A stretch of 64,000 nt of DNA from Ehretia macrophylla (Eukaryota > Streptophyta > Magnoliopsida > Boraginales > Ehretiaceae): contig CM075764.1 of the NCBI GenBank assembly GCA_037974665.1, forward strand, positions 88,840,825 to 88,904,824, given 5' to 3'. Positions within the stretch are counted from its first letter, which is position 1, and the number at the start of each line of letters is the position of its first letter. Positions 34,292-46,615 of this stretch are shown here, in pieces. The position numbers and the translations under genes are program-made. The notes under the pieces were generated by a model. It ran no database searches. It saw only the letters and a list, made by a program, of their open reading frames with translations, and was not told where the DNA came from.

Positions 34292-34757
34292 GTAATTTAT
34301 CTTTCATTGATCTCTCAAAATTATTTAAAATTTCATCTTATTTTTAATATGTAAAATTTATTTGCTCTCAATGATAAGATATTCTAAATTCGTGTCTAAT
34401 TATATTTGGTTTTTGCTAATTAGGTTGATGGTCACTATTTAATTGATAACTTAGTAATACGTACTTGCAGTTGCTTACAAATTCATTGCCCAGACCCAAG
34501 TTCGATCGAAAATTTAATTGTTTTGACCCAAATGTCATTCAAAATTTGCAGACACGTGCTAATCTTGTGCCAAATAATGCTAAATTTTCAATAGAATTTA
34601 TAAGGATGAGGACTAATGATGTCATATTATTATAAGTGTAGGGATCAAAAAGTTCATTTTTTGTACATGCGTTTTTGAAAGTTGATTGAAATATCTACTT
34701 GCTTAGTAGAAAAAAAAAGTTCATTTTAAAATATTAAGAACCAAGATATAAACCCTT

Positions 34758-35129
34758 GGATAAATGATCGAAATGGTCCCTTATTTTTAGACTTTATAGT
34801 ATTTTTGACCTTTATCTACAAAACGTAACAAATTAGTATTTTATTTTTAAATCTATGACGCCGTTAGTCCTTTTAACAATTTTTTAAATTTTTTAACATA
34901 GATTGCATTCGCTCAGCACTTGACCAATTAGTCTCTTACCCCTCAAAATCTAAGTTAAGCTGGCCACATGTCAGACGCATGCAATCTACATTAAAAAAAA
35001 TTAATGAAATTTGTTAAAAGGACTAACAGTGTCCCAGATTTAAAAATAAGGAACTAATTTATTACGTTTGATAAATAAAGACAAAAATATCATAGAATCC
35101 AAAGATAAGGCCATTTTGGTCATTTACCC
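34758..35129. mobile_element. Fold-back Mutator-type MITE, unit 2
   Basis: It is 372 bp with the same TAAACCCTT 9-bp flanks (34749-34757 and 35130-35138) as in unit 1, so it inserted before the duplication. Confidence 0.85.
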
Positions 35130-35349
35130 TAAACCCTTTATTACACTTTCTGGAGGAGTAATGCCTTCGTGATGGATCATACTCTCTAAGCCGCCTCTAT
35201 AATGTAATATTGTACTGGTTTTGACCATATGTATTCACCACATTTTTTGCAGAACTAGTCTCTCTCATATATGATGCATCATATATAGTATATAAGCCGC
35301 CTCTGTAATGCGGCCGCCGCGTTATAAGTGGCCATATTTGTGTAGTGTA

Positions 35350-36050
35350 AACCCCAATTTACACGTACGAAATGTCTAGTGAATGAATGTGTCTTGAGTT
35401 TTGACCCCAAAAAAAAAATGTGTCTTGAGTTCATCAATGAAAGAAAAGAACACCTACGAACGATAGACTTTCAACTTTTTTTTTTCTTGAATTAGAAGAT
35501 TCAGTAAACTAGTAAGATCCCAATGTACCAAAATACAAAAGCCAAATACACTAATGTTTTATGTTAGTTCTTTATTTATTTTTTGTATGGTAAGAATTTA
35601 TATATTAAACTAATGTTAAATTTTTTATGTATATGACAAAAATTTAATTATATAGAAAACGGTGAAGAAATTGATGGGCGATGAGAGATAGCAATGTGGA
35701 AACCTAAATAGGGATTCAAGTTCCTAAAGAAACTAGATGCTGAATTCCTACTTGAACAAAAAAAAGGAAAAGAAAAGAAACAACTCTCTATTCTTAACAA
35801 ACACTATAAATGAGCATATCATTCCCAAGGCTTGAAATCATGTTTGCAATGAGAACAAGATACTAGATCGCATTTGAATGCCCAAATTTGTGGCACAAAA
35901 CCATTATCTTTAGCATTTGGATAAAACCTATGATGCACAAACTTAATCTTTTCGGTTTTAATCAATCCGTTCTAGAAAAGTCCTAACATTGTATTTGATT
36001 CTCCTAATATATCCCTAGACCTTCTGCCTTGTACGGAGTTTCATTTTAGG
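35350..36050. other. Non-coding stretch before the LTR-like piece, unit 2
   Basis: Matches 13140-13890. It has a shorter A-rich minisatellite and no gene. Confidence 0.35.
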
Positions 36051-36056
36051 GGAGGG

Positions 36057-37335
36057 TGTGATGCCCGGAAATCCAACAGAGAATATTTCCTCGAAAGTAC
36101 TTAATGAAGAGTTCGAGATCATAGTCCTTTCCCGTAAAATTCAAAGAATTTTTTTCAAAATTGGTATAAATAAGTCATTTCACTTTCCAATAAGGTAACT
36201 ACTTTTCTCTAGTTTATTTCATATACTTAAAATATTCCTAATTTTTAAACTCGATACTGAATTGAACATCGTAGCCTATCCCCTACAATTTAACCCATGC
36301 TTTATTTCATCTAGGGATGGCAATGGGGACAGGGATTGCGGGTACCCGCTCCACCCCCGCCCCAAATGGTGTAGGGTTTAAGGCGAGAAATGGGAAATGA
36401 GGCGGGGGATGGGGATCAACTTTTAATCCCCGCGCGGGGGTGGGGCGGGGTGCAGGGATAAGCATTTCTCGCTCCGCATATATAAATAGTTATTTTTATT
36501 ATTTTAGTATTATATTTGTATTAAAATTATACACATAAAAGTATAAAAAATAACATTAAACAAAGTATTAAAAAATTGAGATGAAAAATTAGATTATTTG
36601 AAAGGATTTTATAATTATTCTTAAAACCACTGTATGCCGTAACTTGAGATTTGCTATCATTTGACATAAATACCTCAATTTTACTATTGTTCATATTGAA
36701 TTAAGAGATTTGTTAGTTATGTCAGTTGCACTTCAAAAAGCTTCAAATAACATAACTAAAGATGAATTTTAAAGAATTGCAGCTAATAATATATGTGACA
36801 TGCGATAAGAAAAAAAATTATAATAATTAATGCAATCTCACTAGCACAAAGAAATGTTCTTTTTCAATTAGAGTCCTTATACACAATGGTTAAGTCAAAA
36901 TTTATTTTAAATATTTGAGACTCAATTACTATAATATTATTTTTACTATTTAATTGCAAAAATAATTAATCTTAGACTTTATTTAAGATCTATATTTATA
37001 TTTATCATCAGTATAACTTTAATTTATATTTTGAAGTTGCATGATTCAAATTAATTATAATTCTTAAGGTTTAAAAATAATAATAAAAACCTCGCAAGTA
37101 ATCCCCATTCCCCACGGGGATTCAGGGGCGGGGGCGAGGACAGGGGTGGGGGACAGGGGTATAAAATGCGGGGATGGGACAGGAGATGAGGGAGCTTCTC
37201 GAGTGGCGGGACGGGACGTAGGGATAGCTTTCCCCGCCCCTACCCTGTCCCATTACCATTCCTAATTTCATCCCTTTTTGCAGGCTGTTGAGCTTGATTC
37301 CGAGCGAGAGAAGCCCGATAAGGATTTTTACCTTA
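36057..37335 (+). mobile_element. Candidate Gypsy-type LTR piece, split by a hAT element, unit 2
   Basis: Same purine run and TGTGATGCCCGG start as at 13892. The right end is not resolved. It is a fossil. Confidence 0.32.
36312..37264. mobile_element. Non-autonomous hAT element, unit 2
   Basis: It is 953 bp with ATTTCATC 8-bp flanks (36304-36311 and 37265-37272) and TAGGGATGGCAATGG and CCATTACCATTCCTA ends. It differs from unit 1 by scattered substitutions. Confidence 0.88.
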
Positions 37336-37338
37336 ACA

Positions 37339-37554
37339 CTAATTATTGAAAAAATCACTTTCTGGATAATCATATTCCATAAACTCATGTTTGACAAATT
37401 GTTTGCAAACGAGACTAAGTGACGTATTTACTTTCCAAGCGACACTCATTGTCAAAGCATATCGTTTGAAATAAGGGGCCAAGTTATAAAGATACTCTTG
37501 CGAGATCCCTTTCGTTAGTGGGCTCTTATGAGGCTTACCTCTCTTAGCGGCCAT
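37339..37554 (-). CDS. Small hypothetical ORF, 71 aa, unit 2
   Basis: Protein identical to that at 15173-15388. The function is not recognised, and conservation is explained by recent duplication. Confidence 0.25.
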   Translation of the reverse strand: MAAKRGKPHKSPLTKGISQEYLYNLAPYFKRYALTMSVAWKVNTSLSLVCKQFVKHEFMEYDYPESDFFNN

Positions 37555-38128
37555 TGTTGAAGGCTTTCTTTAATGAGGCTGAGGAAGTGTTTAGGGTTTA
37601 TTGCGTGTCCTCTTTGCTTACTCATGTCTTCTCTTTATGCCTATGTATGTAGACTAAACCTAGTCAGGAGCGACTGCCGGCCCTGATTTCGATGTGATCG
37701 CGAGATTTTACTTGATACTCGTTGAACCCTTCGTATTTTTGGGTCCTTTATTCCTGCTCCTTCCATTCGGGTGCTTGGTACCCGTTACGTTGACTTGCCT
37801 CGCAAGCCCTTGCTCCTGTTGAGCCATGGCTAAGACTTGGGCCAGGCTTGGACCTCCGTTGGCGTGTTGAAGGCCTATGGGTCAAGGGAGCCTAAGGATC
37901 TACCCATTACAAGTTAGACACAAAACCTATTAACACAAAAAAATTAATATTTTGACCAATTTAGCCTCAAGATGTTAGTAAATTTTCTAAGTATATGGTT
38001 GAATGGTCAATCAACTTGTTTACCACACCGAAACTAGAAACAGTGTTGAGTGGCCTTTTATTGACTGTATTCAAATGTATATCCTTTTTGTGCCACTGTT
38101 ACGTCGGCCATGAGGCCATGCTCTCTAC

Positions 38129-38136
38129 TATATATA
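38129..38136 (+). promoter_or_regulatory. TATA box of the unit 2 reductase copy
   Basis: TATATATA sits 80 bases upstream of the ATG, retained as in unit 1. Confidence 0.55.
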
Positions 38137-39956
38137 GAATGTAATCACTTGGTGTGTTTGAAACAGATATCTATTACGTTCTAGCTAGTGGCACTCAATT
38201 GCAAGGAAGAAGCAAATGGCAGCGATAATGTCAGTACAAGTGCCTAGGATCAAGCTTGGCTCGCAGGGCATGGAAGTCTCCCAGCAAGGGCTGGGCTGCG
38301 TGGGCATGTCTGCTCTCTACGGCCCGCCCAAGCCCGAGCCCGAGATGATCAGGCTCATACACCATGCTGTCGAGTCCGGGGTCACCTTTCTTGATACGTC
38401 AGATTTTTATGGACCTCACACCAATGAAATCCTCATTGGCAAGGCTAGTACTTTTAAACACGTATATGTAATGCATGGATTTAAATTTGCATTCATATTT
38501 TTGCATGTGTGATAATTGAAGAGAATTTTAATGTTAGATCAATTTCTAACTAATTATTAACGTTTTTACTGGTAAAATAGTTGTCACTAAAGTGTTGTTT
38601 CCTACGTTTCATTTCAAGAAAGACTTGTTTATGCATGCGCTAATTAAATTTGAACCACTTTTTTGTTGGAAGGATCATGCACATAATGACATAAATACAT
38701 TAGAAACAAAACACTATTTAATAAATAACAATCATGATACTTACACACCTACCTAGAGGCGTATAACATATAATTCTAGTCTCATCTAATATGGTACACC
38801 CACTTTGTGGTATGTGACACTTAAACACAACCTAAATAGCCTTATTTAATTATAGATTATTGCTAATTAATCCCATACTTTATAGTATTTTATTAACCTC
38901 TAATTATACTTCTAGTTATCTTCAGTATTTGATTATGCTTGGGATTCGAGCCATATTCAACATTTTTAGTATCTTATTTCCAAATTAAATTGCTTGAGGG
39001 AAACAGTGTGCATGCGCACATGTGCATACGTATTTCATCACTCATTTCTCACATCTTATATAGATGTTTAGTCGACATGTAAAATAATAAAGAGAAACAA
39101 AAAGGTTTTATATTTTAGCATACTAACTAAGAATTCATATAAAAAATGAAAATGAGTGATAAAAATAGGCTTGTATCTAATGATATTTATATGTATCATA
39201 CGTTTTGCGTAATGTTGCTGACTCAATGAAATTGGTGTAGGCTATGAAAGGAGGCATCAGAAATAAAGCACAAATAGCAACAAAGTTTGGCATAAAATTG
39301 AAGGATGGCCAACTGGAAATTCGTGGTGATCCAGGAAATGTGAAAGATTGTTGTGAGGCAAGCTTGAAACGGCTCGGCGTCGATTACATTGATCTCTATT
39401 ACATCCATCGCGTTGACACTCATGTGCCTATTGAAGTTACGGTCTGTCTTCTTGCCATAACAATAACTATTGACGAGCAATTTTTAATTTATGCACAAAA
39501 CACTAAATACGATGTGAGATTCAAAAAAAGGTCAGTTGTCTAAGGGGGAAGTCAAAGCTTCTCTCCAGTACCACAGCTCTTTCATGACCCACGACTTAAA
39601 TGTTGATTTGATAATCCCCTAGAAGGGTCCAAAGGCGACAACCACCATAAACATTAGACACTCAATTACTTAATAATCCCCATCTGGTAGGCCCCTACTT
39701 AAAAGGAAATAATTCTATAGCCATGGCTGCTTAAGTACTAGTTATTTATTTATTCGACCTCAATGAATATTGAATGCAATGAATGTCTTGTTGATAAAGA
39801 CGAAAGGGGTTTGGTTTTGGTCATCGGATCAGCTCTTTCTCCTGTGAGGAATTATCAAATTATTGGCTTTAGACAGGGATTTTTTGATGTCTGTAGGAAG
39901 AGAGTTATTGCTACAAATCTGGCACCAATTAACCATTGACATACTGTACATTTCAC

Positions 39957-40137
39957 GAGCATTACTATATACCACTCTATTTTTATTACCCAAATATCAC
40001 TTCTTACATAGATTCTTAGTTGACATTCTAAAATAATAAACTTTTTAATTTATCTTTCTTCATTTAGTATGCCAACTAAACATACAATAGGTAGTGGTAT
40101 TTAGGTGATAAAAATAATGTGGTATTTAACATTTCTC
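39957..40137. mobile_element. Mutator-type MITE in intron 2, unit 2
   Basis: Duplicate of 17759-17938 with the same ACATTTCAC flanks (39948-39956 and 40138-40146). Confidence 0.75.
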
Positions 40138-40194
40138 ACATTTCACAAATAGTCTGTGATGTTTTCACCTTTTTAAAAAAAATTATTCCTATTT

Positions 40195-40505
40195 TTTAAA
40201 AGTCAGTCACTTGTTCCTCAATATTTATACTTTTCCGCAATGGGCTTAGTCTTTAAATATGTAAAAAGTTTCAATTTAATCCTCAATGTTTGCACTTTTT
40301 TAAATTAGTCTCCAAACTTTCATGTGTAGATCATAAATTAAAATTTTATGGCAGGGACTAAACTGAAACCTTTTGCAAACTTTGGACACCAAGCGCATTA
40401 TTTTTAAAATAATGAAGATGAAATTTGAAAGAAAATGTAAAAATTGGGTGATAAATTAAATTTTTTTATAATCTTTTTGTACTAAATGAGTCACTTTTGA
40501 AACAA
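40195..40505. repeat. Candidate MITE in intron 2, unit 2
   Basis: Duplicate of 17996-18306, with imperfect pairing ends and no defined target duplication. Confidence 0.42.
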
Positions 40506-40873
40506 CTTGACACTTTTTGCATGTAGCATAATTTTATCCATGTGTTATCACCTTGAATTGAGACCATGATATTTGAAGCATTCTCATACATTATATTTTT
40601 CAAATGAGTATTATTATATATCACCCTTGTAATACTTTACTTTTTTTATTTATTGTAAGAATTCTTATGGTATAAAGAAATATTTGATGTTTAATAAATA
40701 AATTTTTACCCTATACACAATGAGTAAAACATCACTCAAGTGACAAAAGTATTACTTTTTTCAATGGCTTAAGAGTAATATTTGTGCATGACTTTTTGAT
40801 CATCAAATTAAAGCTGCTTCAAACTCCTGTTTCACATGAAGCTATGTTTAATGTTTGATATATCATTTACTAG

Positions 40874-41047
<174 letters not shown>

Positions 41048-41259
41048 TGAGGAATCTATAGATATGTTATATATATATATATCATGTTAAGAACTTACTG
41101 AAAAAATCATAATTAGCAACTCGATGTTTACTTTCAGAGAACTTGACATTGGACTTCTGTCCTACAGTCCTGTAGGATGAGGATTCTTTTCAGCAGGTCC
41201 TAAGTTATTCGAGAACTTGTCAAATGGTGACTTCCGTAAGGTAATGATAATATACATAA

Positions 41260-42560
41260 TAATTTGTCACATTTTTAATCTTAGGCAACATTTGAAAATC
41301 GTTGCCAAAAAGCTAAAAATAATTACAAATGACTTTATGTAACTGTTTTTTAACCTTTGAATTCTCTCTCGTTGTTTATTTTCTAATGCAACAGTTTTTG
41401 TTAAATAAGTAGTAACGTTAAAAAAAAAAAACCCATTGCAATTGATTCTTTTAGCAACGTTGTTTTTTTTTCTTCTAAAAACTACATGATAAATGTCATT
41501 CTATTTGAAACGGTTTTCAAAAGTAACAATAATGGTTTTTAATACTTTTTGTGACAGTTTTTGCTAGTTATTGCAATGGTAATTTTACCGTTGCAAGTTC
41601 GTCATTCTTAAAATAATATATATATATATATATATAACATTTCTCTTTCCTCATTTTTAATGAGTTGCACTTGAATATATTTTTCTAAATAGGTAGCAAT
41701 GAGACTCGAATCCAGAATCTTTTATATTGAACTCTCTAATTATGTTACTAATCATCTCATCTACAAGTAAAGTTGTTAGAGAAAAGTTTATTTTATTCAT
41801 TTATTATCTTTAATAATCAATACTTTTGTGAACAATTTTAAAAAGACATAAATAATAATCTCTTGCACTTACAATGCTATTTTCTAAAACTTGCAATATT
41901 TTTTTCACTAGTCGACAGTAATGTAGAACTAAGAAGCAATAAAGTCTCAATTTTGGAGAAAAATGGGAAATAAGGGGATAAAAATGAAATTCAAATTAAT
42001 CAACTTATTAATTTTTTTTCTATCTTTTTAAATAATTGGTTTTGATAGTTTCTCATTTTCAACGAATTAAGCTCAAATTTCTTCATGAATAAAATATCCC
42101 AAGACATCTCATCAAATAAAAATGTAATAAGCAGCGATTTTTGTGCGTTGCATGTAAGCCCATAATTTTACATACCATTGCAAAAAAATAAATAAAATAA
42201 GCAACACTTAATAAAATATTGCATATCCTAGATTCTGCAATGTTTAGAAGCAATAATAACAAAACTGTTGCAAAAACCTCTATTTAAGTTGCAACTAGGC
42301 TGTAATTTTACATTCCGTCACAAAAAATGAATGAAATGAGCAACACTTAACAAAAAGCTTTGCATATCAAAAATATTCCAATAGTTTGATACAACTTAAA
42401 AAAACCGTTGCAATAAATTACCTATGGCAACGATTTTTTTACTTGTTTAACTGGAGCATTGCAAAAGATCTAAAATGTGATAGACAATCCAATTTATTTT
42501 ATCATAATTGCATAATCATTTTACCATCATTGATCAATTTCTTAACTGTTACTCATAACG
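41260..42560. repeat. Intron 4 repeat region with CCGTTGC motifs, unit 2
   Basis: GCAACGG and CCGTTGC motifs recur on both strands. A segment of about 140 bp is tandemly repeated (compare TAATTTTACATACCATTGCA near 42164 with TAATTTTACATTCCGTCACA near 42303). The second repeat and what follows, about 250 bp, are missing in unit 1. It is probably a degenerate DNA transposon. Confidence 0.45.
41691..41767 (-). repeat. tRNA-derived SINE-like segment in intron 4, unit 2
   Basis: Duplicate of 19571-19648. The B-box-like part is slightly altered (GATTCGAGTCTC). Confidence 0.4.
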
Positions 42561-43423
42561 TTAAATCCACTGTTGGCAATCATAGAGTAGTTCAAGTAAG
42601 GCATTATATAGTAAACTTTGGATTTAAGAGGCAATATTTGAATTTGCAAGGTTTCAGCCTTTAGATGGTTGGTATGAACTGAGGGCCCCTATATATTTAT
42701 ACATATATTGTATGCATTAAAAATATTATCTATAATAATTAGGGACGGATGTACATATATGTTAGTGGGAGCTATCTCTCACTGAACTCAAAAGTTCTTA
42801 AAATATAAAGATATATTTAGAATATTTTTAGTCTAATAAAGTTGTTCCAACTATCTATTGAAAAAAAGATTATTTTTATATAAATATTAAATTGTGTGTT
42901 ATAATTTTTTATAAAAAAAATTCAAACCACCCCGAACAATTATTATTTCCTAAGATTTGTCTAATAATTATAACCTAACACTAAAGTTGAACTCAAGGTT
43001 AGAGAATAAACCATATGCAGACATGTAAAATCACATGTATGATGTATAGTCAAAAAACAAAAAACAAATTAGACAGAAAACATGCCAAAATATATCAATA
43101 CCCTTCTAAGTAAACTTTGGTAGACAAGAAAGACATAGTTATAAAAGTAAGATAGATATTTAGTAGCTAAATGAAGTTAGTTGACTTAACTATACCTGGA
43201 ATGTTGAATTTCCGTAACATAAGCCTTTGGCACTGACACTTTAACAAGATTACAATTTCATGTTGGCTGAGTGTCGAGCATTAATATGACCTAAGTGTCT
43301 GTGTCCCTACTTTGACTTTTATCTTTTTTTATTTGACATTTTAAAGGAGTAAAATCTAACATGTATATTCTACTTTGTCTTTGATCTTTTTAATTTGACA
43401 TGATCAAAGCAAACACATGTCCA

Positions 43424-43547
43424 CGTTGGAATTTGTGGTCTTAATTGACTGCAAAGTCAAGATCTTGTTAACTAGTTAATCCAAAATTTTAGCAAAAAGA
43501 AAATTGAATTGCAGAAAAGAAAAAAAGGATATTATTAGCTATAGTCT
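43424..43547. other. Insertion of about 120 bp private to intron 4 of unit 2
   Basis: Unit 1 reads straight from ATGTCCA to TCTTATAATG with four bases between. Unit 2 has about 120 extra bases there. No terminal repeats or target duplication are seen, and the origin is not recognised. Confidence 0.55.
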
Positions 43548-44251
43548 TATAATGAAGACATTCATTATTATCCCACTTTGATTGACCTAAACTTTGTGTT
43601 GAAATGTGCTGGTGCACTACGAGATTTATAACCTATAGTAGATGTAATTTAGTTTTATATAAAGTGAATTTTTCATCATAAAAAATAGAATAAAATAAAA
43701 TACATATATATATATAGAGAGATAAGAGCGTTTTTCTTGAATAAATCTTATGTAATTTCATTGGTTTTCGACAGTTGAATTGTCGTTGCTCATACAAATA
43801 AAAAATGTATATAGAGCATTGTTCTTGAACAAATTTGATGTAATTTCATTTGATTTCGACATTTGAATTGCCATTGCTCATACAAATTAATATAACATTT
43901 TGTAGGGTTTTCCAAGGTTCCAGTTAGGAAATCTTGAGCATAACAAGCAAATATTTGAGAGGATTGATAACATGGCAGAAAGGAAAGGATGCAGCCAATC
44001 ACAACTAGCATTGGCATGGGTTCATCACCTAGGAAATGATGTGTGTCCCATACCTGGTACCACTAAGATTGAAAACCTCAACCAGAACATTGGAGCTTTA
44101 TCAGTAACATTGACAAGGGAAGAAATGCAAGAATTGGAGTCTTACTGTTCAGCTGATATGGTGAAGGGTGACAGACACACCTTCATGTCAAGTACTTGGA
44201 TGAACTCAAAAACCCCACCGTTGTCCGCGCCTCTGTCAAAGACTCGATAGA

Positions 44252-44257
44252 AATAAA
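44252..44257 (+). promoter_or_regulatory. Possible polyadenylation signal, unit 2
   Basis: AATAAA one base after the stop codon, as in unit 1. Confidence 0.33.
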
Positions 44258-44293
44258 AGCATTGTTATATATTATCAGATTAATGTTTTATCT

Positions 44294-44726
44294 TTCTCCA
44301 TATGATAAGCGTTTTTTATTTTATAAAGAGAGATTTGATATCATATATATGAATTCTTACTATATAAATTAAAGAGGGATAAAGTATCACCAAAGTTACA
44401 TAAAACATTACTCGATACTTAATTTAGTTACACTCTCGATGAGAATAGGCTTTATCCCTATCTTTGTGTAGGAAGATAGATCTCGGTGGTCCTCCAAATA
44501 TGATCGGGATGGGTTATGGATAAGGAAAGAATATGAGGCTAAATGAGATTATATATTGAGCTATACTAAATCTGGTGATGAAAATTAAAATTTGCAATCA
44601 CGATCCTTTTGAATTTTGGACTTATTTTGGGCGAAATTCAATTAAACTCCCAACTTTTCTATTTTTAGATCTCTTCCTATTTTTCTTCTTCAAAAAGAAA
44701 AAATCTCCCACCATACCTATGAGGAG
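44294..44726. other. Spacer downstream of the unit 2 gene
   Basis: Matches 26704-27128; AT-rich with no gene. It runs into the CACTA-A target site. Confidence 0.55.
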
Positions 44727-44729
44727 GAT

Positions 44730-44742
44730 CACTACAAGAAAA
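44730..44742 (+). repeat. Left terminal inverted repeat of CACTA-A
   Basis: CACTACAAGAAAA directly follows the GAT target duplication. Confidence 0.93.
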
Positions 44743-44759
44743 CAGCGCACCAATGACGG

Positions 44760-46610
44760 ATTTTTTCTGTAGTAAATTGGTTACGGATGGGCTACGGACT
44801 TGCTAAGGGCAATTAATTCCGTAGCCCGTCCCTAGCCAACTTCGGCCCCGTTGAAATGGCGACAAAAAATGGCTACGGATTGGCTAAGGACAATAATTTT
44901 AATTATAAAAAAAAAATAAAATAAAATATTCCGTAGCCTAGCCATGACAAATTTGCTAAGGACTAGCTACGGATTATTTAATTAATACGGCAACAAAATT
45001 CATAACAAATTCCGTAGCCATGCGGTGGCCAAATAGCCACGGATTAGCAACGGACTATGTATTATTCAAAAAAATGTCCATAAAAAATAAAGGACCGGAG
45101 AGAAAAATAAAAATAACAAAGTACGTAGCCCATCCATGACAATTGGCTAAGGATTTCATTTTTTCGTAGCCCATCCGTAGCCAACTGCCACGGATGGGCT
45201 ACGAATTTTTAGATAAAAATAAGGTTTATTGGTTTTTATTTGAATTACGGAATTTTTATTGCACATACAACGTAGTAAACTTTAGTTGAGATGCTAGATT
45301 TACAAATAAAAATAAATTTAGTCCGTATTTTATTAGCGTGCGTATTTTAATAGAAAAATCTCCTATGAAGTCATTAGCCGTTTAAATCGAAGTTATCATG
45401 TCCTTTCTTAATATTGCGTTAATATTAATAAATGTTCAATCTAGGTGTCCAAAAATTCTCATATTGTGTCTAAACTTTATAAACATTAAAAATATAAAGA
45501 TATAAACACGCTTTAATACGTTGTTCCTACCTATTAATAAATTAGAATTCATACTATTAGGGATCCGTAGCCCATCCATGGCAATTGGCTATGGATTGGC
45601 TACGGATTTCATTTTTCCATAGCCCATCCATAGCCAATTGCCATGGATGGGCTACGGACTTTAAGATAAAAATGAGGTTTATCGATTTTAATTTGAATTA
45701 TAAAATTTTGATTGCACCTACAACGTAGTAAACTTTACTTGAGCTGCTAGTTTTCCAAATAAAAATAAACTTAGTCCGTATTTTATTAGCGTGCGTATTT
45801 TAATAGAGAAATCTCTTACGAAGTCATTAGTCGTTTAAATCGAAGTTATCGTGTCCTCACTTAACATTGCGTTAATATTAATAAACGTTCAATCTAGGAG
45901 TCCAAAAACTCTCATATTGTGTCTAAACTTCATAAACTTAAAAATATAAAGATATAAACACGCTTTAATACGTTGTTCCTACCTACTAACAAGTTAGAAT
46001 TCATACTATTAGGGGTCCGTAGCTCATCCGTGGCAATTGGCTACGAAAGGGCTATGGATTTTCCTTTTTTGTAGCTAATTGCCACGGATGGGCTATGGAC
46101 TTTCACAAAAAAATGAGGTTTATCGGTTTTAATTTGAATTACAAAATTTTGATTGCACCTACAACGTAATAAACTTCACTTGAAATGCTAGTTTTCCAAA
46201 TAAAAATAAACTTAGTCCTTATTTTATTAGCGTGCGTATTTTAATAGAGAAATCTCCTACGAAGTCATTAGCCGTTTAAATCGAAATTATTATGTCCTCA
46301 CTTAACATTGCGTTAATATTAATAAATGTTCAATCTAAGGGTCCAAAAACTCTCATATTGTGTCTAAACTTCATAAACATGAAAAATATAAATATATAAA
46401 CATGCTTTGATACGTTGTTCCTACCTATTAGCAAGTTAGAATTCATACTATTAGTGGTCCGTAGCCCATCCGTGGCAATTGGCTACGGATTGGCTACGAA
46501 TTTCATTTTTTCGTAGTCCATCCGTAGGCAATTGCCACAGATGGGCTACAGACTTTAAGATAAAAAATGAGGTTTATCCGTTTTAATTTGAATTACGAAA
46601 TTTTGATTGC
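44760..46610. repeat. Left subterminal motifs and tandem array of CACTA-A
   Basis: First come irregular GGCTACGGATGGGCTACGG-type motifs (44770-45060). From about 45120 there are regular units of about 440-455 bp marked by ATTCATACTATTAGG at about 45546, 45998 and 46440. The array is interrupted at 46611 by the LTR element and resumes at 53465. Confidence 0.8.
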
Positions 46611-46615
46611 ACCTA

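Larger units (their letters stand above)
32500..35347. mobile_element. Right arm of CACTA-B, unit 2
   Basis: Same CATAGGCGGC and AAACGCTGCC facing repeats (near 32536, 32615, 33850 and 33980) and the same terminus GGCCATATTTGTGTAGTG at 35330-35347. Confidence 0.48.

Noticed and set aside
44760-46610. Regular repeats with spacers, considered as a CRISPR-like array
   Set aside because: Units of about 445 bp with conserved spacers inside a plant CACTA transposon do not fit CRISPR, where short repeats alternate with unique spacers.
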